Source: Phoenix dactylifera
Taxonomy: Eukaryota; Streptophyta; Magnoliopsida; Arecales; Arecaceae
Direction: 5' to 3'
Length of the DNA: 64,000 bases
Assembly (NCBI RefSeq): GCF_009389715.1
Contig: NW_024068013.1
Location: 235,900-299,899, forward strand
The notes beneath the pieces are model-generated. The model had not been told where the DNA came from, did no database searches, and worked only from the letters and a program-made list of their open reading frames with translations. The position numbers and the translations under genes were made by a program. Below, piece after piece: positions 46,553-59,167 of the stretch; position 1 is the first letter of the stretch, and each line of letters opens with the position of its first letter.

Positions 46553-47940
46553 CTTTTTCTTACGCAAATTGTCATGTCGTCTCATGCACTTTGTAATACC
46601 CAGCACAAAAGAAGCATATTATATGTAAACGATCTTTATAACAGCTAATACAATTAATCATTGAGATTGGGGCAATACAATATTACGTAAATTTTGCTTT
46701 ACAACCATAGTGATAATGTGCCAATTTAATCACTTGTTGAAATCGTTAGTAATGAAATGTTTTTATGGATGACCCAGAGAAGCATTTTATCAATCATATA
46801 CAAGACCACAACAAAGTGTCTGAAGTTGCATATGATTTAGTGAAAAATTGGAGAATTATATATTACTGTATCTTTTAAACATCTAAGCTTTAGAATGCAT
46901 AAAGCGGTCCATTTGATACTGGGCTATTGCCATGCAAGCAGCAGACCATTAGATTTAATTTAATGTTTCTTTGCCTTCATGGTTAGAGACCAATAAATTC
47001 CAAAAAATTTAGTCCTCCAAGAAAAATGAATTAGAAAGCCTCCCTTTGGTACTGTCTGTTTTAATTTCTTGTCTCAACCGTCTCCAACTCCATATCAGTA
47101 CAACTATGCTGTATCCATTTTCTCACTCTAGTAACCAGGATTCAGTTGTTATATGTTTCAGTTTGACATGCTTAAGAAATCTTGCCTGAGTTGGTCTCAC
47201 ACCTAAAACTCTTAGGCAGACCAACTCTGTACAGAGTAAGTTTAGGAATGCAATTTCTTGGTCCAATTCACTTTAACCTGGAGACACCTGGACAGCTTAA
47301 TTAGCCCTTGCACCCTGTGTGAGTGTAAGAAATTATCTTTTCTTGGTCGTAGAAGGGAGTTCAAAGCAGACGGCTGTACAACTCTCAGTGGCTACCATGT
47401 CATCCCATGATAGAGACGGATGGCTGTCAAATATATGTCGCATTGGACACAAGATACGGATGCCAAACACCATCCATCTCTGCAATGGAATGACATGCCA
47501 GCGATCGAGAGTTGTACAATCTTTTGTGGTGCAAAAACACACACCGTAGGAAGAGCCTATGGGCTTGCCCTAATAGTGGACATCACTATGGCTTCCACCT
47601 TCCTAAATTTTACACGAGCTGCTCACTAATTACTGGCAGAGCTCATTGGTCAACATGTGCTTAGATACAACTTTGCCGGTGATCCAACATCGCCATTTTA
47701 TAGCTTGGCAATGGCATATCATTAAACTAGGCACTATCATGTGTGGAACATGAAATATAACTTGATGAGGTGAAAAGGTTGTATTTAATATGAGGTCTAT
47801 AGCTGCCCAAATACGATTTGGTGGATGGAAGCTGCTGGAGGATTCGTGCTCTGATGGAAAAAGGATTTGAGTTGTGCTTGTTGTCCTGCACATAGGCAGA
47901 CAAACAGTTGCCGGAGCTAATCTAGTTGGGGGCTCTATGA
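46553..47940. other. Spacer with a foldback
   Basis: No gene is recognisable. An imperfect inverted repeat at about 47375-47518 (listed separately) is the only structure noted. Confidence 0.5.
47375..47518. repeat. Imperfect foldback, arms about 55 bp
   Basis: The left arm from TGTACAACTCTC (47375) through ATGTCATCCCAT and AGAGACGGATGG pairs with the right arm ending at 47518, whose reverse complement reads TGTACAACTCTC, ATGTCATTCCAT and AGAGATGGATGG. By eye the arms match at about three quarters of positions, around a loop of roughly 35-40 bases. It could be a MITE relic or a small-RNA precursor; it matches no conserved plant microRNA I recall. Confidence 0.55.
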
Positions 47941-48557
47941 TGTTTAAGTCAAATAAGGCTTTGGGAAACAGCTAGAGAAGGCAGAGGCCAGAAAAGCAGA
48001 GAGAAAGAGTATGTATTCCATGATATGTACCTGATATCTTGGTCCTCTTTTTATAGACGTACAATCTATGAATTGCTGCGATAGACTCTAGAGTCTAGAG
48101 TCAGGTGTAAAAGCTATCAGAGCTTTTTCTTATCTGAATCAGCCCGTGAACTTGAGTCCTAGTTGAAATGGGTTTTTTGCCATGCCACTTGTCAAATTCT
48201 TATAGGCTGGTCTATTTGGGTGACATCACATGTCCCTCCTCTCAAGTCCGAGCCATTTTCTTATAAATACATATTGGGCTAGACCCAATCTGTGTTGAGC
48301 CTGTTTGGGAAGGAATTGGGGCTAGATTTTGGACAATTAGATGGGCTATTCAAGAGGGTTTTCTTGGAAAATCGAAGCGACGGTCAACTCATGTGGTTTC
48401 TCAACTGACCAATACTGGAGCGATGCATGTCACCTCATCCGGTCGAAGAGTTGATTGGGCATGGCTTTTTTGGATGATCTAAGTTGTTGGGGCCTCCATA
48501 TAAGGAGAGTAATGCTAGATCTTTGCCTCATTTGTGAAACCCTTGCTCTTCGTCCTG
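47941..48557 (+). repeat. Older LTR-like promoter segment, left of the copia insertion
   Basis: The stretch contains TATA-like CTCCATATAAGGAG at about 48493-48506. It reads directly into 53256 onward (CTCAACATTAGGCTCTTGC) if the copia element is removed. It probably is the promoter and leader of the relic at 53361. Confidence 0.4.
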
Positions 48558-48562
48558 CTCAA

Positions 48563-51500
48563 TGTTGGAACAAGGTGTGAAGTTGATGGGATAGGATTAG
48601 GAATGAAGCAAGAGATATTTTTCATTCATAGTTTTTTTCTGCATACTACAATCTTGTTAAAGCCATTCTTATATAAAATGACAATTTAAGTAACATTTAA
48701 TGCCCTTGGAGTACTAAAATGACTCTTTGAAATACAAGTACTTCTGAGATTTCCAAGATGACACTTTGGATTACAAAATGACTCTTTGGATTACAAAATG
48801 ACTCTTTGGAATACTAAGTTGTATCAACACCGAAGAGTCATGTGCATTGATTGCAAATTACTTCCTAATACTCCTCCTTAATTTGCAATTGATTCTTAAC
48901 CTTTCTGAATTGTTCTATGGTGACAGCTTTGGTAAGAAAATCTGCAGCTTGCTCATTTGTGCCTACATACTTCAAAATGATTTCTTCTTTGTTTACCAAA
49001 TCCCGAATGAAATGATGTCGAAGTTCAATATGCTTGGACCTTGCATGGAAGACTGGATTTTTAGACAAAGCAATTGCTGACATGCTGTCACAATAAATGA
49101 TAGTTGGTTGAACTTGAGTTTGTTGTAGGTCCAAGAGAATCTTCTTAACCAAACTGCTTCACATGCAGCATCTGTAGCTGCGATGTACTCTGCTTCTGCT
49201 GAAGATAAAACAATTGATTTTTGTTTCTTTGAACTCCATGAAATCATCTTTGAACCAAGACAAAAAATATAGCCGACGTGCTTTTTTCTATCATCAATTG
49301 AACCAGCCCAGTCACTATCGAATAACCAACCAAGATTGTTATTTTCTTCTTTAACATATTTGATGCCTTGCCTTTGACTTCCTTGAAGATATCTCAGAAT
49401 GCGTTTTGCAGCAGCATAATGCAGTTTGCTTGGTTCTTGCATAAATCTTGAAACAACATTCACGGCATAATAATGTCAGGCCGTGTGTTGGCTAGATATA
49501 TTAATGAACCAACTAGACTTCGGTAGAGCTGTGCATCAGCTTTTTCAGCATCATCATCTGTTTTAACTTTTCATTCAATGCCATTGGAGTTGAAATTGGT
49601 TTGCTCTTGTCCATTTGAAATTTCCGTAACATGTCTTTAATGTATTTCTCCTATGAGATAAAAATTTCTCCTTTGGGCTTGCTTTACTTGGATTCCAAGA
49701 AAATACTTCATTAATCCGAGATCCGTCATCTCGAATTCCTTCCATCATGCTTTGCTTGAATTCTTCTACAACTTGCATGTTAGTACCCATGTAGATAAGA
49801 TCATCAACATAGATACATGCAACAAGAAAGTTAGTAGCATCACATATCTTTACATAAAGAGATGGTTCACTTGGCTTCTTTGGAATCCCATTTGAACAAA
49901 AATATTTATCAATCCTGCTGTTCCAAGCTCGTGGAGCTTGCTTCAAGCCATATAGAGCTTTATGAAGTTTATAGACTTTGTGTTCCATACCTGCCACTTC
50001 ATAGCCTTGAGGTTGTTTGACGTATACCTCCTCCTTCAGTTCGCCATTGAGGAAAGCAGATTTGACGTCAAGTTGGAGGACTTTGAAGCTCAAGTTGTGC
50101 AAGCAAGAGCAAGAACAATACGGATTGTCTCCATTCTTGCAACTGGTGCAAATGTTTCGGTAAAATCAATGCCAGGCTGCTGTGAGTATCCTTGGCGACA
50201 AGTCGAGCTTTATGGCTTTTGAATAGATCATCTTCTTTATACTTGATTTTGTAGATCCATTTTAGCCCGATCACATCCTTCCCTTTTGGGCAGGTTGACG
50301 AGCTCCCAAGTTTATTCCTTTGAATTGTTGCAATCTCATCATCCATTGCCTTTTTCTATTCTTTCCTTTACAACAAGCTTCCTCAAAATTCTAAGGTTCA
50401 TAACGAAAGAAAGCAAAGTGAGAAGTGTTATAAATATCTTGCATAGATCGAATTTTTTTGGTAAAGAATTTGTATCCATGGTTTTCTAAAAAAGAGGGAG
50501 AATGGATTGAACTTGATGAAGAAGAGGGAGTTTGTGAAATAGATGGTGAAGTTTGTATTGGTGATGAAGGAGAAGAATGAATTGAACTTGGTGAAGAAAT
50601 TGATGTTGGTGTAGAAGGAGTTTGTTGATGCTCTTCTTGTCTAGCTTGTGGCTCCATGAATTTATATGCATTTGGCATTGAGATGAGTTCTGTGTCCAAT
50701 TCCAGTTAGATGCTTCATCAAAAATTACATCTCTTGAGACGACAAGCTTCTTGGTTTTTGGATTGAAACAACCTGTAACCCTTTGGATTCATCACTGTAA
50801 CCAATAAATATTAGTTTTTCTCCTTTTTCATCAAATTTCTCCCGGTATCATGATGGAATGTGAGAATAGGCAATACAACCAAATACTTTAAGATGATGTA
50901 CTGTTGGTTTTCTTTTGTGCCATGCTCCAAATGGAGTTTTGTTAAACACTGCTTTTGTAGGAGATATATAAGAATGTAAATAGCAGTATGCACACCTTCA
51001 GCCAAAAATTATTTGGTAAGCCTTTTCCTTCAACATGCTTCGGGCCATTTCAACAATGGTGCGATTCCTTCTTTCAGCAACTCCCGTTTTGTTGAGGACT
51101 CATACGAACTGTGAGTTGTCTTTGGATACCATTATGTTTGCAGTACTCCATAAATGGTTTTGTAGATAAACTCTCCTCCTCGATCAGTTCGAAGAGTCTT
51201 GATTTGGAATTCACTTTGTTTCTCAACTAGTGCTTTGAATTGTAGAAACATAGAGAAGGCTTCGGACTTGGCATGCAAGAAGTAACCCACATCATTCTAG
51301 GCATATCATCAACAAATAGAATGAAGTACCTTTGGTTGTTATGTGATGGAGTTGTGTGGGTCCACATATATCAGCATGAACAAGTTCAAGAGGTGCTTGG
51401 ATCTCCATGAAGACTTGAAATGTAGCTGTGCATTTTTCCATATATGCAGCCTTCACATACTTGACTTCTTCCTTCGATGGGAGGGAGACAATCACCATAT

Positions 51501-53255
51501 TTTTTGCTTGAGTAGATGCACCCCTTCATATTCAAATGTCCATATCGAAGATGCCATAAAGTTGACATATTAATAGCTTCACTTTTGAATACGACATCTT
51601 GTTGATAACATGGTTAGAGGAAAAACCTTGTTTGTGCTCATAGGAACAATAGCAACTAGAATAGTTATTCTTTTTATCAAAAATTTTGCAGCTACTGTTA
51701 TTGAAGTTGATAGCATATCCTTTTTGAGTAAGTTGCCCAACGCTTAGGAGGTTATGAGATAAATTTGGCACATAAAGAACATCATTAATAAGCCTTTTGT
51801 TACCTCCTTTGGTGAGAACTTCAATAGATCTTTGCCTTCCAATAGTTTTGGAGTTTGCCGCTCCAAGCATGACTTGAGAAGAATGATTTTGTCAGTTGGA
51901 TGAAGACTTTTGTTCCCCGTCATGTGGTTGCTACACCCACTATCAATACCATACATTTTGAGAATTTCTTGACATTCATGCAAGAGAAGCAGTTGTTGAG
52001 TTTCTGCTTCATTTTTAGTGAAGTTGGCTTCTTCATTTCCATTCTTCTTTTGGTAACCAACAGTCCCTTTGTGAATGTTGGGAATCTTGCACTATTGCAT
52101 CTGTATCGACAATCTTTTGAGTCATGGTGTTCTTCTTGAAACTCGGCATCGAGGATTGAAACCACCTGATTGTTGTTGGTTTGCTCCTCTTGATAGTTGC
52201 CTCTTTCTTGAATGGTCCTCCTTTGTATTTCTATTTTAAATTCTTTTTCTCTGAGGTGTTGAGCTTAGTTGAAAGCTTGCTCAAGAGTTTGAGTAAAAAC
52301 CTATTCATTCTTTCCTCATGAACTTGTAAAGAACTCATTAGTTCATTAAAACTGTAGGTTAAGAGATCTTTTGATTCTTCTATTGCAGTGACAACATGAT
52401 CATAATTTGTAGGAAGACTTCTAAGAACCTTTGAACAACTTTTCTATCTTCAATAGTATCTCCAAGACTTCTAATTTGATTAACAACTTCAGTAACTTTG
52501 GTAAGAAACTTTGCATACCTTGGCCTTCTTTCATTTGCATGTGTCAAATCTCTCCACAGTGATTGTAACTTAATGAGATAACTTTCTCATTACCTGGAAA
52601 CCTTCTTTGAGTATTTCCCATGCTTGCTTTGCTTTGCTTGCTCCAAAAATCTGGGATAGATAGTTTTGCTTATTCCTTGTTGAATGTATCGAAGAGCACA
52701 TGCATCTTTCTTCACATTCTCCTTGTACTCTCTTGTTGTTCTGCTGTCCAATTTTTTGTAACTTCTTGTGGTTGAGGTGTGCTCTGCGTATGAACCTTCG
52801 ACTATGTCCCAAAGTCTTGGGATATGAATATGGTTTGCATTTGACTACTCCAATAGTCATAATGCTCACCATCAAAGATGGGGAACTTGGTTGAAGTGTA
52901 GGAGAACATGGTAGTTGATGAGATGCCATCTTGACAAGTATTTTTTCCAGGCTCGTGATAGCCAAATTTGTTGGAACAAGGTGTGAAGTTGATAGGATAG
53001 GATTAGGAATGAAGCAAGAGATATTTTTCATTCATAGTTTTTTTCTGCATACTACAATCTTGCTAAAAGCATTCTTATATAGAATGACAATTTAAGTACA
53101 TTTAATGCCTTTGGAGTACTAAAATGATTCTTTGAAATACAATTACTTTTGAGATTTCCAAGATGACACTTTGGATTACAAAATGACTCTTTGGATTACT
53201 AAGTTGTATCAACACCGAAGAGTCATGTGCATTGATTGCAAATTACTTCCTAATA
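48563..53255 (-). mobile_element. Ty1/copia element, decayed
   Basis: The LTRs are 48563-48870 and 52969-53255; the left one has a roughly 20-bp extra repeat (ATTACAAAATGACTCTTTGG). A perfect 5-bp target duplication, ctcaa, lies at 48558-48562 and 53256-53260. Read on the minus strand the LTR runs TATTAGGAAG to TTCCAACA, so the left terminal dinucleotide is TA rather than TG. A PPT (TTAAGGAGGAG) at 48871-48881 and a degenerate initiator tRNA-Met PBS (TTGGCTATCACGAGCC) at about 52951-52966 fit the orientation. Confidence 0.9.
48865..53031 (-). pseudogene. Copia gag-pol relic
   Basis: Order on the minus strand is that of Ty1/copia. A frameshifted gag lies at about 52570-52935 (MASHQLPCSP; IYPRFLEQAKQSK in another frame). 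The protease active site IDSGCSNHMTG is at about 51940. GAG-pre-integrase LWHLRYGHLNMKG and CEGCIYGK lie at about 51440-51560. Integrase pieces span 50811-51500 (EGVHTAIYIL). Reverse transcriptase is at 49575-50346 (VLQLDVKSAFLNGELKEEVY, ALYGLKQAPRAW, CIYVDDLIYMG). RNase H is at 48865-49463 (FDSDWAGSIDDRK, LSSAEAEYIAATDAACEA). Stops and frameshifts separate nearly every domain, so it is dead. Confidence 0.9.
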
Positions 53256-53360
53256 CTCAACATTAGGCTCTTGCACCCTTCACTCGATCCATCCTTCCGT
53301 TTTTTAGCTCGGCCTTCATCTTTAGGTACTCTCTAGACTCTCATTCTATTCTTCTTGAAA

Positions 53361-54340
53361 ATGTCCAGTTCTTCCTCAGCTTACCATTCTAGTTTTTCTC
53401 CCAAGTCACTCTCGTGAGGATGCTTCGGCCGTCCAACTAGTAGGACCTGGTACCGAATAATGAACATTAGGCTTAGGGGACCTTGAGGTTTAAGGGAAGG
53501 TTATTTTATTCCCTCTAAGTACAACCTTAGGTTGCCTCAGCCTAGTGAGAGGGCTGACATGTTCTGACCGAACAACTCTGCCTATACGGGGAGTGCTTCT
53601 AGGTATGGTTTTGGCTTCTTTTTCGCCCTTTTTTTTGCCTATTTTTGGATCAGTACAAGTTAGTCCCCAACTGGCGAAAGATTATAGTATGCACTATTAT
53701 GCATGGTGTACAAGCCACACTTTGGCTCTTCCAAGCTCTATTTTAAAAAACATCCTTCCAAGTGCAGATGGTGGTATTTCTCTGCCTGAAAGGGCTTAAA
53801 AATAACCAAGGGCCGTCCTTCAGTCATACATGGTTGGAAGGGCTATTTTTTCTGCATGCGAGCCAACTAACCATGGTGGTTTAGCATGATCTTAGGGAGA
53901 CTAAAGAATTTCCTAATCGGTACCCCATTTAGGTGATAAAGACTCGAAGGCACTGGAGGAGCAGTGCCATGCCAAGGTTCCTTCCATTTAGGAACTTTTA
54001 GCTTAGCAAACTCTTAGTCAACATTGGCATTTGCCATACGCGGCCTGAGGGTAATTTCTGGACATCCTCATAGTTATTTGAGCTGAATTTTTCCTGAACT
54101 GATTTACTTAACGAGATTTTTATTTGTTTTTGGTGCAGATATGGGCATTGACAAGGCTCTACTCAAGTAGGCCAACAAATGAAAAACACTTGGCGAGAGC
54201 AGTGGGAACGCTCGTCCTCCTACCAAGGTAGTATCAGTCCCTCATGAGGCTTGTGTCGCATAGAGACCTTGGCAGAGGAGTAGCCCAAGGTATAGGTGAT
54301 GTCTGCTCCTCCTCAACCCCATATTTTGGTGGGTGAGATC
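53361..54340 (+). pseudogene. Relic resembling gypsy-associated Transposase_28 family
   Basis: A start-like MSSSSSAYHSSFSPKSL at 53361 and, after frameshifts, YFIPSKYNLRLPQPSERADM at about 53490-53550, then SASRYGFGFFFALFFAYF, match the opening of the plant putative gypsy-type transposon family (PF04195) in spacing and composition, judged by eye. Later pieces are scrambled by stops. About 54120 has an acceptor-like TTTTGGTGCAG. It is probably part of an old Tat-type element whose LTR and leader were split by the copia insertion about 100 bp upstream. Confidence 0.5.
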
Positions 54341-55008
54341 TTCAATCCGGGGTGATATGTTTAGACCACCAACATGGCTTTGCACAACAACTATATAGCA
54401 CAAGAGTTAGCTCAGGGAATTATTCTTCTCCAAGATTGGGCCCAGCGGATCACCATTCAACATAGTCTTCAAGGACCTTATAAGGATAAGTTTCTTTCGC
54501 CTTCAAAACGAAAAGCTTTCCATTGGCCACGCGGTACTCCAATTGACTCACTTTCTCGCCTTCAAAAGATTGCCGTTGGCAAGGATCGGGGCATATTCAG
54601 TACATTAACTTGAATGATTAATCCTCCTAGGGACCGCAAATTACACTTTAGAGAATCGTTAGACCAAATATTTCATTTTGGGTCAATAGGGACAGTTTGT
54701 TATAGTCGAGTCATCCGAGGGTGGGAAATTAATTACTTTTTAATTAAAATGGGGCATACATAACAGCCTAGTCGATCCGCATCCTTCATAGAAACAAAAG
54801 AGAAAAAGAGTATAGAGCGAATTTAATTGTGCAAAAACACAATATGTAATATGAGTTGATGCATGCTCGGCTTTGTTTACGCAACTTTCAGGCAAAAATT
54901 CAGAGGAACCAGCAAAGATCACAAGAGTTAATTTGTCAGAAAGCTCACTGGAGGTAATCTTTGCATTATCCTGATAAATGATTCTGTCCTTTGGCCGTAA
55001 ACCGCCTA
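54341..55008. other. Spacer, no clear gene
   Basis: The 79-codon plus frame at 54374-54613 (MALHNNYIAQELAQGIILLQ) may continue the preceding relic but has no domain I can name. The rest is AT-rich. Confidence 0.4.
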
Positions 55009-55523
55009 CACTACAAGAAATTTGGACATTAGCGACTTTTTTTCTCGCTATTAACGATGCTTTTAAGCGTCGGTAGAAACCATCCCGACGTTTTCCAAAG
55101 CGTCGGTAAAACGTCGCCTATGCTACAGTAGAAAAAATATTTTCCGACGCTTTTAAAGCGTCGTGAATTACCATTTGCCAGAAAATTACCTGCATCTTCT
55201 CCTTCATTCAGAAATACAAACAACCTCCCCGATTGGTACCTTCATTCTATCCGTGCGGAATGGTTGGGTTTGGCTATATAAACAGTTATTTTTTTTCAGA
55301 TCCGCCGATGTGGAACTAAAATGAGGTGGTTTTTTGGATTCCGACGACGCTTTTAAAAGTATCGTCAAAGCGTCGTTAAAAGTATCGTCAATTACATATT
55401 AACTTCGACGACGCTTTTTAAGCGTCGTCATTAGCCGACGCTTTTTGATGGGGAAAAATTTTTGCCGATGCTTGGAATAAGCGTCGGCAAATAAGAGTCG
55501 AAAGCTTTCTTTTTTGTGTAGTG
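55009..55523. mobile_element. Non-autonomous CACTA element, 515 bp
   Basis: It begins CACTACAAGAAATTTGGACA and ends TTTTTTGTGTAGTG, flanked by the 3-bp target duplication cta (55006-55008 and 55524-55526). It shares with the large CACTA element both the TTGGACATTAGCGAC start and the block GTAGAAAAAATATTTTCCGACGC. GCGTCG palindromes lie near both ends. It has no coding capacity and is probably a deletion derivative of the same family. Confidence 0.93.
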
Positions 55524-55747
55524 CTACTGTAGCCAAGTAATCGGGCGTGCATTCGGTCAATGGCCAAATAAGTATCATGGCACTAGTTACCAGTTGCAAT
55601 TAAACATTTGGGGAAAACATATTGCAATCAAGGAAGCAAATACAGGACAAGACTATAGCAAATTTATTTGACATCAGCAGAACGTCAAATTACAATCAAA
55701 TAAAATAGAGACAAGGCCAACACCAGCCAGTACAAACCAACTTGCAA

Positions 55748-57575
55748 TCAACCGGGGCAGCTGCTGGGGAAGAGGACGAGAGCTTTAATTCGGATGATAT
55801 TGTCCATAAATGGTATAAACGGTCTGGGCGGTAGTGAGCAAAATAATGAATATGGGCCTATGAGTGAGATCGCGGCCCATGGGGTATGGAAATATTTGTG
55901 CCGTAAATCTGCTTTCCAAGTATTCCACCTCGCCCCGCAGTGTTCATTCACCAGCCGCCGCACATCTTGAAGCCTCCTCTCTGGACCCAATGTCACTTCC
56001 TTGGAGAGTCTCCCGAAGAGCTCGGCGACAGACTTATCGCTCCCGCTTGCATTTCTTATGATGCCTTTTCCATGCAGGAGTCTCACGTCCTTGGCTGAGT
56101 CAATGACCTCGTCCATGAAGCATACGTAGGAGATGACCTCGCTGCCAGTGCCAACATGGAGGTGCTCAAAGGCCACGAGGTTGAGTAACATACTCTCGGT
56201 GTCGTCATCGACCTGAAGGAATGGAGGGTCAGTACGCCTTTCCGGAAGTCGATGTCCGCAAGGCTCTCGCCTTTCTTGAATTTGATTCCAGCCTCGTGGA
56301 GCTCCACGGCTGGCCTGATGACCTCGTTGGAGCTCTGGTTCCGTGCGGCTCGTGGCGGCGTCCTCTGTGGTGTACCATGAAGCAAACTCTTCCGATACAC
56401 GTCGAGCGGATGGAGGCCCAGGCCTGTTATCGGTATATACTTTTCTACCTCAAGAACCGGAGTACCATCTTATTAATGGAGACATCATCCTGCATTACAA
56501 AGTTCAGATTAATTGCAAAACATATGGTTGCTATACCGGAATGTGGGCAGCTTGTAAATAGGTGGGTTGTAAGTTTAAGCTGTTCCAATAACTTGCAAGT
56601 GCTTCAGAGGAGCTGCAGTGGAAACTTGCTTCCTGTTTCTAGTCCAAGAAATTGCTTTACTTTTCTCTATAAATCAGAGCATCAAGTCTAGCTTTTGCTA
56701 GCATGGTGCATCCGAATCACTTTATCAAGCATCAAGTGATTCTCGGCCCTCCCAGTTTCATGCAAGCTATATTCAGAAGAGATTGGCTGTCTCTGATTCA
56801 GGAGAGGAAATTTAACTTAATCATGGGAGAGATAAGGATTTCAAAGAGATAAAAAGGTTTTTGATTACCACGTCACTTTGAAGGCCTTCGACTTCAAGCA
56901 GCTTCTTTAGAACTAGAAGAGGTAGCTGGTTTTCCATTACCAGCATGTCCCTCCTGATGTAAGGCAACCTATGGTTCACTCCGTAACTGCCAAAAACGGG
57001 ATCATGTGTGGCATACCTCTTTGCTCTACACTTCTCATCCTTCATGCGCAGCACTTCAAGCATGAAACACCCGTCCAGTATCATCAGCATCGAGAATTGG
57101 CCAGGGTCTTTGGGGTCTTTCCACTTCTTGTCGAGGGCTATGGTAGGAGTCTTGCAGTTGCTTCTCAATAGCCCTCATCGCCTCGATGAAGTGATCTAGA
57201 GGTTTGCTTGCCATCCTGAGGAAGTGGACCAGAGCGCGGCGCTTGTGCTCCTCCACTGGCCTCAGGTTGTGGAGCATTGTGATGGTAGGGACCAAAAGAA
57301 ACCACCGTCGGAGTGAAGATATCTTTTCTGATGTCTCTGATGAAGGAGGGTACCTTGTAGATCGACGTCGCTGTCCATTTCTTCTCTTCATCCGCAAAGG
57401 CTGAAAGACTTGACACCCTCTTCAATGTCAGCCGTCAAGTCGTTTAACTTGAAGCCCATATCAGGACCCTCGCCCTCACTGTTGTTGACAATGGTTTCAA
57501 TGTCACCTCCCTGTCGTTTAACCCAATGTCCATAGCAGGACCCTGAGCCTTACCCATGTCACTCAAGTCCCAATT
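55748..57575 (-). pseudogene. DUF247 (UPF0481) gene, frameshifted
   Basis: Minus-strand frames in order read DUF247 hallmarks. 57165-57425 has ATSIYKVPSFIRDI and VVSFGPYHHNA. 57056-57397, in another frame, has LRPVEEHKRRALVHFL. 56821-57168, in a third, has FSMLMILDGCFMLEVLRMKD and MVMENQLPLLVLKKLLEVE. 56083-56400 has ELHEAGIKFKK and LADIDFRKGVLTLHSF. 55748-56191 has MLLNLVAFEHLHVGTGSEVI and FMDEVIDSAKDVRLL, and ends in a segment with a hydrophobic stretch. At least four frame changes and an unexplained gap at about 56400-56820 disable it. Without an intron model I cannot exclude that the gap is an intron. DUF247 proteins are plant membrane-associated proteins of unknown biochemistry; some grass members are linked to self-incompatibility. 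Confidence 0.8.
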
Positions 57576-57825
57576 CTAATAGACAAGCAAGCGCTATGGT
57601 CCTACAGACCTCCTTCCACCTCCTTTGTGTTATATAACACTACATAGAGAAAGACAAAGGGATTGTGAATTCATTGCTTCACAACCGGGCAAGGAATGAA
57701 TTCCCTAGATTTGCTATACCTTTGCGATACAGATGCTAGAGGGTTTGCTTCAGAAGAAATTAAGGAACAGTTAGGACAGGGGTTGTATCTTTTGGGACAT
57801 GCTAATGACAAGCTTTGTAGGATGT
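57576..57825. other. Short spacer
   Basis: No feature recognised. It lies upstream of the DUF247 pseudogene on its strand and might hold its former promoter. Confidence 0.4.
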
Positions 57826-58990
57826 ATTATCACGCCCCGAATCCGTCACCTAGATGGACTGCATGATATGGCCACATGAATCCTAGAGCAATATCTTAGA
57901 GATCATGCAAGGCCTAAGATAAACAAATTTCAATAACTCATTAGTTAGTAGCCAAATTAATCTAACTAAATAAGTTCCAGTAAATAAATCCACCATATTC
58001 AAATAATCAAACTAGTTCAATTACAAGATATTCAATTGTTCGTTTGGTATGAGAAATAAACTAACTAACTAACACTCCATCGCTCAAACTCCACGTTGAT
58101 CCATCCTAGACTATGAATCCTGAAACTCTGAAAGAAAAAGTAAATAGGTAGTAGGACCTTATAGCCAGTAAGCATTCCCATACACCGACAACTTTATAAT
58201 ATAATAAATAAGAGATTATCAAATAATTCTTACTTATTATAAATTCCATGCTAGAAAATACGATAATCATAAACTGTGCATAGCAGACATGTATTTCTTA
58301 ATAAAATAAATCTCATCACATAAATATCTCAAATTAGTATTTATCGAATCCAATAATATTTAGGTTCTCAGCTCTAGACTTCGGCAACTATATTTTCGGC
58401 CAGTGGCGGGGCATCAATAGTACCACATTTTCATCTCGTGGCAGGGCATCAAGAATACCACATTTTCGGCCTATGGTGGGGCATGAACGAGTACCATATT
58501 TTTGGTCTATGGTGGGGCATCAACAACATGGCTAGTCTAGAGTACCGCAATCGACATTTCAATTACATGCTTGTTAGGTGAATATAACTCAACATCATAC
58601 TTTTCTACAAAATTCGATACACACAAGTATCAAAGTCCACACAAATTAAAAACAATAATACATGACACATTCTTTAATAAAGATCCATATACATTTAACA
58701 AATATGTATATACTATACAAAGCAAAATCACTTATGCACAAAATAGTTTATATATATAGGTGATTAATGTCTCAAAATTCTTATGTCTATCGGCCTCAGA
58801 CTAATTAAGTACAGCGAACACCAACCCATTCCTCGATCTACAAACTTGGAGTCAATGTGCTATACTCAACACCTTCTTTTCCAAATAATTGGTCACCTAT
58901 AGAGTCAGTTCTCATCATCAGAATAATTATAACCATCTGATGGTTATAACAAGGTCAGCCCAAAATAAGGGATCCCTTCTATGGTCACTG
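57826..58990 (-). repeat. Reverse-oriented Ty3-type LTR remnant
   Basis: The left edge TATCACGCCCCGAATCC is the reverse complement of the GGGGCGTGATA LTR end of the Tekay-like element. The interior is AT-rich and holds a minisatellite. The right edge is probably near GGTCACTGAGG, just before the SIRE-like LTR at 59001. No coding body is present. Confidence 0.5.
58393..58540. repeat. Minisatellite, about 38-bp units
   Basis: Four degenerate tandem units of the form GGTGGGGCATCAACGAGTAC followed by CACATTTTCGGCCTAT lie inside the LTR remnant, in a position comparable to the minisatellites at 2478-3195. Confidence 0.75.
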
Positions 58991-59167
58991 AGGATGATAG
59001 TGTTATTTTGATGATTAACAAGCAATAATCAAGAGTATGTTATAAGTTAATTCGATACTTCATTTATAAGTCTGTTACTCTCAGTATATTTGTATAACAA
59101 GTTAAAGATGCATTTTATTGTTTATATGAATGAATTTAACCTTGAGTTGCAGCAAAGTATGGATTGA

